From: Gammaproteobacteria bacterium
GTDB taxonomy: Bacteria > Pseudomonadota > Gammaproteobacteria > Enterobacterales > Psychrobiaceae
Direction of reading: 5' to 3'
DNA: 64,000 nucleotides
Assembly (NCBI GenBank): GCA_013214945.1
Contig: JABSRT010000016.1
Location: forward strand, 49,677-113,676
The translations under genes and the position numbers were made by a program. The notes beneath the pieces were generated by a model. The model did no database searches. It was not told where the DNA came from and was given only the letters and a program-made list of their open reading frames with translations. Shown here in pieces: positions 24,804 to 33,856 of this stretch (position 1 is the first letter of the stretch; each line of letters opens with the position of its first letter).

Positions 24804-25858
24804 TAGTATATTTTAGTCCCAGTTACTACCAAAGAGCGTTGATGCTCTAAGCCCATCGCGATAATTATCGGATCGTCTTTTTGACGTTTAATAAAGGCTT
24901 CTTTATTGTTAATGCCTTGCCACTCTAGCTCTATTAAACGCTGCGCGATGCTTGAACTTAGACCATTGCCTGGGCCCAGCACAATAAAAACATCGGGGGC
25001 AAACTCTTTAATCGCGACATCGATTGCCTGATTAAAATAATACGGTTGGCATATTTGGTGATCAAGCGTGTATTGATACAGTTGGGCCACATCGGTCGCA
25101 TGGGGCTGCCAAATATGGCCGCGGCCATCAATCAGTGGAATTTTAGGCGGGCAAAAAAGATCTTTAGCTAATAAGCCCTGCGCGTCATTAACCAAGGGAT
25201 TAAGCAATGGAGTATGAAAAGCGCCGTGATTGAACAACCGTAACGGATAATGCTCGACAGGAGTAACTTGCTGACTAAATTGTTTAAGTCCGGCCTCATT
25301 GCCGCCGACGACGAAGTAAGCGCCTAAGTCGATTGAAAGATAAAGTTCACACTGGTGAGCTTGGTTAATGGTGTTAATTAGGCTTAATAACTGCTGCCTA
25401 ACTTGCGGCTGGGCTTGCCATTGTTGATCAACCACCGGATAAATTATTTGGCCGCCAATTAGCTGCTTGCTCATCAATGAACCCATGGTATTAATCAGCT
25501 CGATTGCTGCGGGTGGTGCCAAGGCCTGAGCGGCAGCAAGCGCAATATACCAGCCCATGGAATTACCGCTAATGGCGCAAATATCGTATTGCTCAAGATC
25601 AATCGCCTGATAATCCCCCGCGGCGCAGCCATAGATTAACGCCGAGGCATTGTGCCCTAAAGTATGGGTAGTGAGATCATAGCTGGCCATTTGGTCGAGC
25701 GCTGCTATAGACGTAAAACCCTGTGTTGTTCGGTACTGGTCAATGGTTGTTATGAGCTCGCTGCGTTGCTGGTGATGCTGTAACAGATACCCCAGTTGTT
25801 GTTTGTTGTAACTGCCACGCCCGGGGCAAATGACCACGGCCTGCTTTTTATTGTGCAT
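24803..25858 (-). CDS. Malonyl-CoA:ACP acyltransferase-like protein
   Basis: A 351-residue protein with the acyltransferase fold. It has an opening CPGRGSY, nucleophile motif GNSMGW (Ser100; usual motif GHSxG, here Asn replaces His), and the catalytic histidine motif GAFHTPLL (His215), with GPGNGLSSS near the end. It overlaps the E1 gene by 11 bp, so the two are translated together. A normal FabD sits in a fab cluster, so this is a specialised paralogue that may load an acyl group onto a carrier protein or CoA. The natural substrate is unknown; the pairing with an E1 enzyme suggests branched or unusual acyl groups. Confidence 0.78.
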   Translation of the reverse strand: MHNKKQAVVICPGRGSYNKQQLGYLLQHHQQRSELITTIDQYRTTQGFTSIAALDQMASYDLTTHTLGHNASALIYGCAAGDYQAIDLEQYDICAISGNSMGWYIALAAAQALAPPAAIELINTMGSLMSKQLIGGQIIYPVVDQQWQAQPQVRQQLLSLINTINQAHQCELYLSIDLGAYFVVGGNEAGLKQFSQQVTPVEHYPLRLFNHGAFHTPLLNPLVNDAQGLLAKDLFCPPKIPLIDGRGHIWQPHATDVAQLYQYTLDHQICQPYYFNQAIDVAIKEFAPDVFIVLGPGNGLSSSIAQRLIELEWQGINNKEAFIKRQKDDPIIIAMGLEHQRSLVVTGTKIY

Positions 25859-28121
25859 GGGGTATTTCCTTCTCTGACTGCTGAGTTAGCTCACTGGTTG
25901 CCAGTGGCATTAACTTCCCTAGTAATTTAAGTGCGGCCGCGGTGATGGTGTCTTTGCTCGGCATACCAAAGGTGGCGGCACCGGCGAGTGGCACAAAACA
26001 GTCTTCACCGCACAGGACACCGACTTGTAGTTGGGGTTGTTTGTTGGCATAAATAACGCTGAGTAATTGCTCGCTAAACGACCCCGTGGCCCGGCATTCA
26101 TCAACCACTAACACATGTTCACAGGACTCTAATGTGGCCATCAACGCTGTTTCGTCTAACGGCGCTAACCAGCGTAAATCGATTAAGCGCAAGCAAATGC
26201 CATATTGTTGCTCTAGCACCTTGGCCGCTTGGCACGACAAGTAAAAGCCGTTGCCGTAACTGACAATGGCCAGTTCGTTGCCCTGGCCGTGCACGCCAAT
26301 TTCGCCAACCTTAATCGGCTGGGCCTGACGCGGTGAGGCATAATTAAAACTCCACAATCCATCGCCTGTTTGGTGCAGATCTTTGGTCATATACAAGGCA
26401 ATGGGTTCAATAAATATCACCACCCGCTGCTCGGTTCTAGCAAAGTTAACCGCCGCCCGTAACATTTCACTGGCGTCTCGACCGTTCGACGGACAGGCAA
26501 TCACCAAGCCGGGAATATCACGAAAAACAGCCAGTGAATTATCGTTATGAAAATGGCCACCAAAGCCTTTTTGATAGCCTAATCCGGCAATTCGTATCAC
26601 CATTGGGTTACTAAATTGGCCATTGGAGAAGAATGGCAGGGTGGCGGCTTCACCGCGAATTTGATCTTCGGCATTGTGCACATAGGCCAAAAATTGAATT
26701 TCAATAATCGGCAAAAACCCGTTATGAGCGGCGCCAATGCCCAGCCCAAGAATGCTTTGCTCATCAAGCAGGGTATTAATTAAACGTTTTTTGCCAAACT
26801 TGTTAAACAAGCCTTTCGTCACCCCGTAAACACCGCCTTTACTGCAGACATCTTCGCCGGCAATAAAAATGTTAGGCTGCTCGGCCATCAAATCGGCCAA
26901 GGTCCAATTGAGCAAGCGCGCCATGTGTTGTGGTTTATTCATTGCAGGCAGCTCGGTTTTAAACAGGGTTTGGCGGAATTGTTCGGTGGTTAAGTCGGGG
27001 CTGCTAACAGCGGGGTGGGCAGGGGCTACTGCTGCTTTGACTTGGTCTATGTTAGTTAACTTGGGACGACTGAGCGCTTGAACCGCGATGCGTGCTACCC
27101 GCTGTTTGATTTGTTGGTACATGCTAATTATTTGCTGGGCGGTCATGATCTGATGATCAAGTAAAATACGGGCGCTATGCAGCAGCGGGTCATTGTTTTC
27201 GTCGGCCTCAAGTAAGCTGCGATCCCGATAAGCAATTTCAGTATCGCTGCCAGCATGGCCAAATAGCCGCACGGTTTTCATGTGCAAAAAGACCGGTTGG
27301 CGATATTCTCTGGCCCAGCGCTGAGCGGCTTGCGCTTGTTGCCAGCTGTCGAGCAAATCGAGGCCATCGCAGCTGAAATATTTAAGGCCTGGCCGCTGGC
27401 TGAAATTGGCGTGGATCCAGTTGCTGGGGGTCGGGGTAGAAATGCCAATGCCGTTGTCTTCACACAAAAACACGAGGGGCAGTGGAATGTGCTGATAACT
27501 AATCCAAGCGGCGGTATTAATCGCACCTTGGGCAGTGGAATGATTGGTCGAGGCATCGCCAAAGTTACATAAGATCACTGCGTCATTGGGCAGAGGTGTG
27601 TCGATGTTAAACTGACTGGCTAATGGAATGGAATAAGCTGCGCCAACCGCTTTAGGTAAATGTGAGGCAATGGTGCTGGTTTGCGGCGGAATAAACAGCG
27701 CTTTACTGCCTAATACCTTGTGGCGGCCACCTGAAATAGGATCGTCACTGGACGCTACAAATGACAGCAGCATATCATAAAGCGGGGTTTGGCCGGGCAG
27801 TTGCTTGCTGCGCTGGATCATTAATGCGCCAGAGCGATAATGCAAAAAAGCCATGTCATTAACCCGAAAAGCTTTGCCAATGACAACATTGCCTTCGTGG
27901 CCACTGCTGCCAATGGTGTAAAAACTCTGTTTGGCTAGTGCGAGCGAACGAGACTGTAAATCGAGGTGGCGACTCATTAACTGACTTTCAAATAAATCGA
28001 CTAATTCAACGGCGCTTAAACCAACTTGCGCTGGCGTTAATTGGTTGCTTGCGGCAGGCAACCGCCGCTGCATGACGCGGTTGGCGAATTGACTATCACA
28101 GATATTGGCACGACTTTGCAT
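25848..28121 (-). CDS. Fused alpha-beta 2-oxoacid dehydrogenase E1 (branched-chain/pyruvate type)
   Basis: A 757-residue thiamine-diphosphate enzyme that decarboxylates a 2-oxo acid. The alpha part is at about residues 1-370, with the ThDP/Mg motif GDASTNHSTAQ ... CEDN at about 181-210. A linker follows at 370-395, then the beta part at about 395-740 (IAGEDVCSKGGVYGVTKGL, EIQFLAYVHNAEDQIRGEA, RIAGLGYQKGFGGHFHND, LVVDECRATGSF). In most bacteria alpha and beta are separate genes; fused forms exist. No E2 lipoyl acyltransferase or E3 gene is adjacent; the next gene encodes an acyltransferase-like protein. A divergent LysR gene lies 118 bp upstream. Confidence 0.87.
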   Translation of the reverse strand: MQSRANICDSQFANRVMQRRLPAASNQLTPAQVGLSAVELVDLFESQLMSRHLDLQSRSLALAKQSFYTIGSSGHEGNVVIGKAFRVNDMAFLHYRSGALMIQRSKQLPGQTPLYDMLLSFVASSDDPISGGRHKVLGSKALFIPPQTSTIASHLPKAVGAAYSIPLASQFNIDTPLPNDAVILCNFGDASTNHSTAQGAINTAAWISYQHIPLPLVFLCEDNGIGISTPTPSNWIHANFSQRPGLKYFSCDGLDLLDSWQQAQAAQRWAREYRQPVFLHMKTVRLFGHAGSDTEIAYRDRSLLEADENNDPLLHSARILLDHQIMTAQQIISMYQQIKQRVARIAVQALSRPKLTNIDQVKAAVAPAHPAVSSPDLTTEQFRQTLFKTELPAMNKPQHMARLLNWTLADLMAEQPNIFIAGEDVCSKGGVYGVTKGLFNKFGKKRLINTLLDEQSILGLGIGAAHNGFLPIIEIQFLAYVHNAEDQIRGEAATLPFFSNGQFSNPMVIRIAGLGYQKGFGGHFHNDNSLAVFRDIPGLVIACPSNGRDASEMLRAAVNFARTEQRVVIFIEPIALYMTKDLHQTGDGLWSFNYASPRQAQPIKVGEIGVHGQGNELAIVSYGNGFYLSCQAAKVLEQQYGICLRLIDLRWLAPLDETALMATLESCEHVLVVDECRATGSFSEQLLSVIYANKQPQLQVGVLCGEDCFVPLAGAATFGMPSKDTITAAALKLLGKLMPLATSELTQQSEKEIPHAQ

Positions 28122-28239
28122 GATGCATTCCCATAAATTGGCTAACTATTATTTTTCATAAAGGGCTTAATGATTAGCTTAATAATTGTTCAGCCTTAGG
28201 TATAATATTAAATATCTTTGGTTGATATAGGTTAAAGCT

Positions 28240-29094
28240 ATGGATTTACGTTTTTTATCTTATTTTGTCGCGGTTTATGAAAAAGAAAGTATCTCAGGGG
28301 CTGCCCGTCACTGCTTTATCAGCCAGCCATCGATATCGCATGCAATTAAGCAATTGGAAAAGGAATTAGCAGTTCAGCTTTTTAATCGCTATTCGCGAGG
28401 TGTTGTCGCGACAGGTGATGGCCGCAAGCTTTATCCCTTGGCTAAAAAATTACTTAATGATGCCAATAGCGTTAAGCAACAATTTGGCGTGGCTCAGGGA
28501 GCTGTCCCGTTTCGACTTGGGCTGAGTCGCGCGTTAGGTGTTGAGCGGATCTGTAATTTAATTCAACAATTTAGCCAAAATATAAGCCACCTTGAGTTAA
28601 CGTTAGTAGACCATAACGACAGTCACGACAGCCGTATTATCTCGAGCACCCAGCGTCATCGCGATGAGTTATTTACCCCGATTTGGCATGATCGTTATGT
28701 GCTTGCGGTACCGCGGGGGCATCCGCTTAGTGTCGAAGCTAGGGTACAATTAAGCGCGCTGGATCAGTTGCCCTTTATTTCGCGCCAATCGTGCGAAGGC
28801 CAAAGTCAGCTTTTTTATGCACTGGAACAGCGGGGCATAACAGTCAACATTCGGGCAAAAATTCAGACGGTTGAATACGCCTTGGGGCTGGTTAGTGCTG
28901 GCGTTGGCGTGGCATTGGTGCCCAATTTGCCCGGCGTGATGGGGCGATCCGATTTATGCTTTATTGAGATTAGCGAACAGCGTATCACCCGCACGATTGG
29001 TCTGGCTTATTCGGCCCAAATAGACCCCAGTAATGCGCTTAATCAATTGATTGAAATTTGCGAACAAGCCCATAATCTTGTGCCAGTAGTTTAA
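28240..29094 (+). CDS. LysR-family regulator divergent from the E1 gene
   Basis: A 284-residue LysR protein. The HTH is SISGAARHCFISQPSISHAI, followed by LFNRYSRGVVATGDGRKLYP. The effector domain is short, with a conserved segment GLVSAGVGVALVPNLPG. The divergent arrangement with a 118-bp gap suggests control of the E1/acyltransferase pair, with a 2-oxo acid or acyl derivative as a plausible effector. Confidence 0.87.
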   Translation: MDLRFLSYFVAVYEKESISGAARHCFISQPSISHAIKQLEKELAVQLFNRYSRGVVATGDGRKLYPLAKKLLNDANSVKQQFGVAQGAVPFRLGLSRALGVERICNLIQQFSQNISHLELTLVDHNDSHDSRIISSTQRHRDELFTPIWHDRYVLAVPRGHPLSVEARVQLSALDQLPFISRQSCEGQSQLFYALEQRGITVNIRAKIQTVEYALGLVSAGVGVALVPNLPGVMGRSDLCFIEISEQRITRTIGLAYSAQIDPSNALNQLIEICEQAHNLVPVV

Positions 29095-29314
29095 TGCCAG
29101 AGTTGGCACGGACAGCGCATAATCGTGATGTAGCTACCTGTTGCTAAACATCAAAAATACGGTTTGCCCCACATGCACCGATATACTGACCAATATTGAC
29201 GTTTTATTTAAAACGCGCTTGCGTGGCATAAGCCTCAGCACCGCTATTTTTTCCTTTATAAAATGGCGATAACTGGGTAAAATTACCGTCCAATTATATT
29301 ATTGAGTTAGCCCT

Positions 29315-29728
29315 GTGAATTTATCTAAACTACAAGTTGATTGCCTTAAGGCCATGGGCATTCCCTTGTGGCAACTACGCGAGCCGCAGGACGCTACCGC
29401 ACCAGTGTCTAAGCCAATACTTAAGCCTCTACTTGCACCTGAGATTTTAGCTGTACCTAAACTCAAGCAAGTAGTGCAGCCGCCATTATTGGTCGCACAG
29501 TTAGAGCAAGCGCTAAGCTATTGTCAAAAACAGAGCCAGCAACAAAGCCAACGACAGACTAAGCAACAGACCAAGCAACCAGCTAAATTAAGCTGGACGA
29601 TTGATGATTCACTTACTCAAATAATCAAAAAAGATAACCAGCTAAGCTTACCGAATTTAACGCAAGTTTTTGCCAGTGCCAGCTTAAAACGTCAGTTATG
29701 GCAACTTATCTCTCACCCTAGCGAATAA
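29315..29728 (+). CDS. holD: DNA polymerase III psi subunit
   Basis: Links the clamp-loader to chi and SSB. The length of 137 residues equals that of E. coli HolD. The N-terminal chi-binding segment LQVDCLKAMGIPLWQLREP matches the psi pattern LQxLGIxxWxLRxP, and the C-terminal region fits loosely. Synteny with rimI immediately downstream (3 bp gap) is the classic holD-rimI arrangement. The start is GTG 29315. A Gln/Lys-rich low-complexity linker (SQQQSQRQTKQQTKQ) in the middle is longer than usual. Confidence 0.85.
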   Translation: MNLSKLQVDCLKAMGIPLWQLREPQDATAPVSKPILKPLLAPEILAVPKLKQVVQPPLLVAQLEQALSYCQKQSQQQSQRQTKQQTKQPAKLSWTIDDSLTQIIKKDNQLSLPNLTQVFASASLKRQLWQLISHPSE

Positions 29729-29731
29729 TTA

Positions 29732-30184
29732 ATGAATATTACCTTTGAAGTCTTTAACGAGCACAATATCGAGCCGATTTACCTGATAGAAACTCTGGCT
29801 CAGTCTCATCCAATGTCGAAAAAAATCATGCTGTCTTGTCTTGGCAAGCGTTACTTTAACAGCGCTATCTTGGTTGATGGTGTAATCGCTGGTTTTTACA
29901 TTGGTGAGTTTGTGATGGATGAATCATCGTTAATCGAGATTTGCATCGCGCCCGATTTCCAAGGCCAAGGGCTGGGCCGACAATTACTGCAGCATTACAT
30001 CGCGCAAGCGAAAACCAAAGGCGCAGACAGTTGCTGGCTTGAAGTGCGTTCATCGAATGCCAGTGCCCGTAAGTTATATCAGGCGCTTGATTTTAATGAA
30101 GTCGATTGTCGAGTTAACTACTACCCGACCGAAAAGGGACATGAAGATGCAATTATCATGAGTCACTTTATGGGTTTTTGTTAA
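29732..30184 (+). CDS. rimI: Ribosomal-protein-S18 alanine N-acetyltransferase
   Basis: A 150-residue GNAT acetyltransferase that modifies the N-terminus of ribosomal protein S18. The acetyl-CoA loop is QGQGLGRQLL, preceded by IEICIAPDF, followed by WLEVRSSNASARKLYQALDF and the C-terminal DAIIMSH typical of RimI. It is cotranscribed with holD. Confidence 0.9.
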   Translation: MNITFEVFNEHNIEPIYLIETLAQSHPMSKKIMLSCLGKRYFNSAILVDGVIAGFYIGEFVMDESSLIEICIAPDFQGQGLGRQLLQHYIAQAKTKGADSCWLEVRSSNASARKLYQALDFNEVDCRVNYYPTEKGHEDAIIMSHFMGFC

Positions 30185-30202
30185 TATGTTAATAAGTTAA
30201 TC

Positions 30203-30235
30203 AAAAAAGCCAACCTCGCTGGGCGATGTTGGCTT
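30203..30235 (-). terminator. Terminator between rimI and the DHH phosphoesterase gene
   Basis: AAGCCAAC-C-TCG pairs with CGA-T-GTTGGCTT. On the minus strand it is followed by TTTTTT, so it mainly serves the minus-strand DHH gene, and may also help end the rimI transcript. Confidence 0.8.
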
Positions 30236-30274
30236 AAAATTTCAGGATTAAAATACACTCAGCGTACGGCTTCG

Positions 30275-31102
30275 TTACTTGCTTGGTATTTCAACCGTTA
30301 ATGGCGGTTTATCAACGGCAAAACCCGCGGCATGGAAATGACCGCCACCACCAAACTGTTGAGCGATAGCTGAAACGTCAATGCCATCTTTAGCCGAGCG
30401 CAGTGAGAAAATTCGCTTGTCGGTGGTTTCAAAGTACAGCGCGGCAAATGGATGCCCTTGGGCCAATTGTTCGCCAATTTCACTGATTAAATGCGTAGCA
30501 TTAATACATGGCACGGTATAACCAGCTATTTCTGTTAGGCAAGCTTTGCCACCCTTGGTTGCTTTGTCGATTTGCTGTTGCTGGTATAACACAATCGCAT
30601 TGCCTTGGTCGATTAAGCTGCTGATTTTGCTGTCTTCAAGGTAAGGTTGCCACTGTTCAAACTGTTTAGGCAAGGTGCTAAGAGCGGCAGACACGGCTTT
30701 GCTGTCGGGTAGTAGCCACTGCCATAAATCACGGTCTTGAATATAGGCCAATAATTTTGGTAGGGGTTGGTCACCTAATAGGGTATGCCAGGTCAGCACC
30801 GCACCCGATTGTGTCATGTCGAACACGCAATTGTCTAAACCGGCTAATTGTTCTTGCGCCGTTTTATGGTGGTCTATCACCTTAAGTGATAATGCCTGCT
30901 CGGTTAGCGCTATTAAGATATCGCGCGAATAAGAGAAATCAACAATCAACACATGTTTGTCAGTGACTTGTGGCGGTGTATCACCATGTTGAGCCGCGAC
31001 AAATTCACAAGGGTAACCTTGCTGTTCACAGTAGATTTTAACGGCTAACGCCGCGCCAAAACCGTCGGCACAGTTTTTGTGATAAATACATAAAAAATTC
31101 AT
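30275..31102 (-). CDS. DHH/DHHA1 family phosphoesterase
   Basis: A 275-residue metal-dependent phosphoesterase. Metal-binding motifs are in order: HKNCADGFGAA, LIVDFSYS, VIDHHKTAQ (the DHH motif), and the C-terminal DHHA1 glycine-rich GGGGHFHAAGFAV. Relatives hydrolyse small oligonucleotides or cyclic dinucleotides or act as oligoribonucleases; the substrate here is not clear from sequence. Its ATG touches the stop of the downstream YwbE gene (31102), so the two are cotranscribed. Confidence 0.85.
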   Translation of the reverse strand: MNFLCIYHKNCADGFGAALAVKIYCEQQGYPCEFVAAQHGDTPPQVTDKHVLIVDFSYSRDILIALTEQALSLKVIDHHKTAQEQLAGLDNCVFDMTQSGAVLTWHTLLGDQPLPKLLAYIQDRDLWQWLLPDSKAVSAALSTLPKQFEQWQPYLEDSKISSLIDQGNAIVLYQQQQIDKATKGGKACLTEIAGYTVPCINATHLISEIGEQLAQGHPFAALYFETTDKRIFSLRSAKDGIDVSAIAQQFGGGGHFHAAGFAVDKPPLTVEIPSK

Positions 31103-31296
31103 TAGCTTAATATTTCCTTGACCCGACCAACGGCACCATTGGTTAATCGAACTTTAATGCCGTGCGGGTGATTGGCTGATTTGGTCAGCAAATCTTTAAC
31201 GGTGCCTTGGGTTAATTTACCACTGCGTTGATCTTGTTTTAATACAATGGCAACGTCGAGGCCAGTGCTGATATCTGCGCGGTTGGTACCTGTCAT
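31102..31296 (-). CDS. YwbE family small protein
   Basis: A 64-residue protein of the YwbE family: the pattern RADISTGLDVAIVLKQDQRS followed by GKLTQGTVKDLLT and HPHGIKVRL is characteristic. It looks like a small beta-barrel (KOW/SH3-like) fold; cellular role unknown. It overlaps the DHH gene by one base. Confidence 0.85.
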   Translation of the reverse strand: MTGTNRADISTGLDVAIVLKQDQRSGKLTQGTVKDLLTKSANHPHGIKVRLTNGAVGRVKEILS

Positions 31297-31329
31297 GGGC
31301 TTCTCTTTGTTAGGTTTTGACTGTGGGAT

Positions 31330-31533
31330 TTAAACCGAGTCGTTTTTGTCACTTGATTGCTGAGATTGCTCAGGCTTAGTTGACGGGTCTTTTTTATCTT
31401 GTTCTGGTTGTTCAAAGTGTTGTTTAACACTGGGCGGTATTTTAACTTTATTGGCGTATCTTAATAACGCCAGATTCGAGCCGATAACGCCAAAGACTAG
31501 CCCTACAATCAGGATAATTTCAAAGGTATTCAT
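31330..31533 (-). CDS. DUF2897-type small membrane protein
   Basis: A 67-residue protein with one N-terminal membrane helix (FEIILIVGLVFGVIGSNLAL) and a hydrophilic, Gln/Ser/Asp-rich tail. Such proteins are found near dapE in Shewanella and related genera, which fits this position. Function unknown. Confidence 0.75.
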   Translation of the reverse strand: MNTFEIILIVGLVFGVIGSNLALLRYANKVKIPPSVKQHFEQPEQDKKDPSTKPEQSQQSSDKNDSV

Positions 31534-31850
31534 TGCGGTAATCCTTAGCTCTTCAAGCCGTCACTAACTAATGATGCGTGCTTAGTCAGGTTGGTCGATG
31601 TTAATCACTTAGCTGCTAGGCAGCGTAAGTGTTGATCTTACCATAATTTCATTGAGTTGGTTGCCAGACTGTACTGATAGGCTTTACTAATAGGGTTAGA
31701 TGATAGACTGTCGTAATAAGCTTTAGTCATAGAGCAAGCTGACTTATACGCCAAGGCTCAATGACTGCGGGGTAAAAATCTCGGTGACAGGGCTGAAAAA
31801 AAGCCAGTGCAATTAAAAGTAATTCACACTGGCCTAGCTGTTGCGATTAA
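31534..31850. other. Intergenic region with the dapE terminator and the DUF2897 upstream sequence
   Basis: About 260 bp shows no open frame with gene-like features. A terminator lies at the right end (see 31796-31833). Its sequence is AT-rich with no obvious repeats. Confidence 0.5.
31796..31833 (-). terminator. Terminator downstream of dapE
   Basis: GCCAGTG-CAATTA pairs with TAATT-CACACTGGC with a small bulge. On the minus strand it is followed by a run of seven T. It begins about 18 bp after the dapE stop. Confidence 0.85.
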
Positions 31851-33005
31851 TTAATCAAGCAATAACTTTTCAAGTAACCGTTGATAAACATCGGTTAAGA
31901 GTTCAAGATCTCGGTATTTTACGCACTCATTCACTTGATGAATCGTCGCATTAACTGGGCCTAATTCGACCAGCTGCGCGCCCGTTGGCGCAATGAAGCG
32001 GCCGTCGGAAGTGCCGCCCGTCGTTTGTGGGTCAGTGTCTAAACCCGTGATTTCTTTAATTGACTCTTTAACGCTGGCCAGCAATTGACCGTGACCGGTG
32101 ATAAAGGGCAGGCCATTGAAAGTCCAATCAAGCTGATAGGTTAGTTCGTGGCTATCAAGCAGCTTAGTGACGCGTTCAATTATCTGCTCGGCGGTTAATT
32201 GTGTTGAGTAGCGTAAATTAAATTGCACTTCAAGAGCGCCAGGAATGACATTGCCAGCCCCGGTGCCACCATTGATGTTTGATATTTGAAAGCTGGTCGG
32301 TGGGAAAAACTCATTGCCTTGATCCCACTCCATCTGATGCAACTCGGTCAGTGCCGCTGTTACGTCATGAATGGGGTTTTTGGCTAAATGCGGGTACGCG
32401 ACATGGCCTTGCTTGCCAATGACCTTAAGGTGACCGGTTAACGAGCCACGGCGACCATTTTTAACTATATCACCCAGTTCGGCAGTTGAACTTGGCTCAC
32501 CAACAATACAATATTTAATTTTTTCGTTACGCGCTTCTAAAGTATCAATGACCCGAGTGGTGCCATTAATGAAAGGGCCTTCTTCATCGCTGGTAATTAA
32601 AAAAGCAATTGAGCCATTATGGCTCGGGTGCTCGGTCACAAAGCGTTCAGTTGCAATGATCATGGCGGCGAGGCTGCCTTTCATGTCGGCGGCGCCGCGG
32701 CCATGTAACATACCGTCGATTAGTTTTGGCTCAAACGGTGGATTATCCCATAAGCTTTCATCGCCCACTGGCACGACATCGGTATGGCCTGCAAAACAAA
32801 ATAACGGCCCATTCGTGCCGCGGCGTGCCCACATGTTGGTGGTGTCTTCAAATACCATCGACTCAATATTAAAGCCTAATGCCGACAGATGCGACGCCAT
32901 TAATTCCTGACAGCCGCCATCACGTGGGGTAATTGAATGGCGGCTCAGTAAATCACAGGCCAGTTCGAATAGTTTTGGATCGGTTATTTCGTTATTCACA
33001 GTCAC
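31851..33005 (-). CDS. dapE: Succinyl-diaminopimelate desuccinylase
   Basis: Zn-dependent M20 hydrolase of lysine/diaminopimelate synthesis; 384 residues. Metal and catalytic motifs: [25 protein letters not shown] (the Asp that bridges the zincs), [12 protein letters not shown] (general-base Glu pair), IVGEPSS, and GGTSDGRF with the C-terminal ligand motif. It ends at a terminator. Gene order with the Spx/ArsC-like gene three bases upstream is common in gammaproteobacteria. Confidence 0.95.
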   Translation of the reverse strand: MTVNNEITDPKLFELACDLLSRHSITPRDGGCQELMASHLSALGFNIESMVFEDTTNMWARRGTNGPLFCFAGHTDVVPVGDESLWDNPPFEPKLIDGMLHGRGAADMKGSLAAMIIATERFVTEHPSHNGSIAFLITSDEEGPFINGTTRVIDTLEARNEKIKYCIVGEPSSTAELGDIVKNGRRGSLTGHLKVIGKQGHVAYPHLAKNPIHDVTAALTELHQMEWDQGNEFFPPTSFQISNINGGTGAGNVIPGALEVQFNLRYSTQLTAEQIIERVTKLLDSHELTYQLDWTFNGLPFITGHGQLLASVKESIKEITGLDTDPQTTGGTSDGRFIAPTGAQLVELGPVNATIHQVNECVKYRDLELLTDVYQRLLEKLLLD

Positions 33006-33008
33006 ACC

Positions 33009-33359
33009 TTACAGGTCAAAGAATTGCTGATATTGCTCGGCTTTAAAGCCAAGTAAACTACTCGTCTCGGTGACCAGTAATGGTCGTTTTATTAGCGTTG
33101 GCGTTGCTAAAAATAACGCCGCTAGGCTCTCGTTGTCGAGCGTGTTTTTTTGCTGCTCGGTTAAGGCGCGAAAACTGGTGCTGCGTTTATTTAACATCAG
33201 CTGTGTATCGGTTTGCTCCATTAACTGTGCAAGCAAACTTGGTGACAAGCCGTCTTTGCGGTAATCATGGAAACTGTATTCAACATTGTTATTGTCGAGC
33301 CACTTGAGGGCTTTTTTAATTGTGTCGCAGTTTTTAATGCCGTAAATAGTCGTGCTCAT
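33009..33359 (-). CDS. Spx/ArsC-like (YffB) reductase family protein
   Basis: A 116-residue thioredoxin-fold protein. The N-terminal TTIYGIKNCDTIKKALKWL carries the single conserved cysteine, and FHDYRKDGLS, KRSTSFRAL and LIKRPLLV are the family landmarks of the YffB branch. It is not a true arsenate reductase by this signature. It lies 3 bp upstream of dapE and overlaps the EIIA-like gene by 4 bp, so it belongs to one operon. Confidence 0.9.
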   Translation of the reverse strand: MSTTIYGIKNCDTIKKALKWLDNNNVEYSFHDYRKDGLSPSLLAQLMEQTDTQLMLNKRSTSFRALTEQQKNTLDNESLAALFLATPTLIKRPLLVTETSSLLGFKAEQYQQFFDL

Positions 33360-33856
33360 GATGTTTCCTTTATTGGTGCTTTTATCACTAAGGTTAAGAT
33401 GGAGTCTTCACCAGCGCGTTTGATCCCGAATTTAGGCACCATTTTTAGTGCGCCTTTGCGGATTAAGGTGACGACATTGAGTGATAATAATTGTTTTTTT
33501 AGTTTTAAGGTGTCGAGCTCAATCAAAACCTGACCTTGGCTAACTTGGTCACCACATTGTACTTTTTTGACATAACCTAGGCCATGACTGCTTAGGCCGT
33601 CGTAACCAATAACCAGGGTAATAACAACGCCGTATTTATTGGTGATGGTGAGCTGGTGGCCAGTAGCAGCGATGCTAGTTACAGTGCCACTACAGGGGGC
33701 AACAACTCGACTGCCAACCGGTTCTATGACGACACCAACACCTAATAAGCCTTGACTAATTAAGGGATCGGCGGCGGTCGACAAAGCAACAGCAGTGCCA
33801 CTAATCGGCGCGACTAACGCGAAGGATTTTAACTTGGCAGCGACAGCTTTATTCAT
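33356..33856 (-). CDS. EIIA-Glc-like protein lacking the phosphorylatable histidine
   Basis: A 166-residue protein with the EIIA-glucose beta-sandwich pattern: APISGTAVAL, VVAPCSGTVTSIAATGHQL, a central strand, GDQVSQGQVLIELD. In E. coli EIIA-Glc, His75 and the phosphoacceptor His90 are 15 residues apart. Here His67 occupies the first position, but the residue 15 later is Val82 (in LVIGYDG where EIIA has FVHFGID). It therefore cannot carry the normal phosphoryl group. It may be a regulatory relic or a protein-binding domain. Overlaps of 4 bp on both sides tie it to the ACT gene and the YffB-like gene. Confidence 0.72.
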   Translation of the reverse strand: MNKAVAAKLKSFALVAPISGTAVALSTAADPLISQGLLGVGVVIEPVGSRVVAPCSGTVTSIAATGHQLTITNKYGVVITLVIGYDGLSSHGLGYVKKVQCGDQVSQGQVLIELDTLKLKKQLLSLNVVTLIRKGALKMVPKFGIKRAGEDSILTLVIKAPIKETS

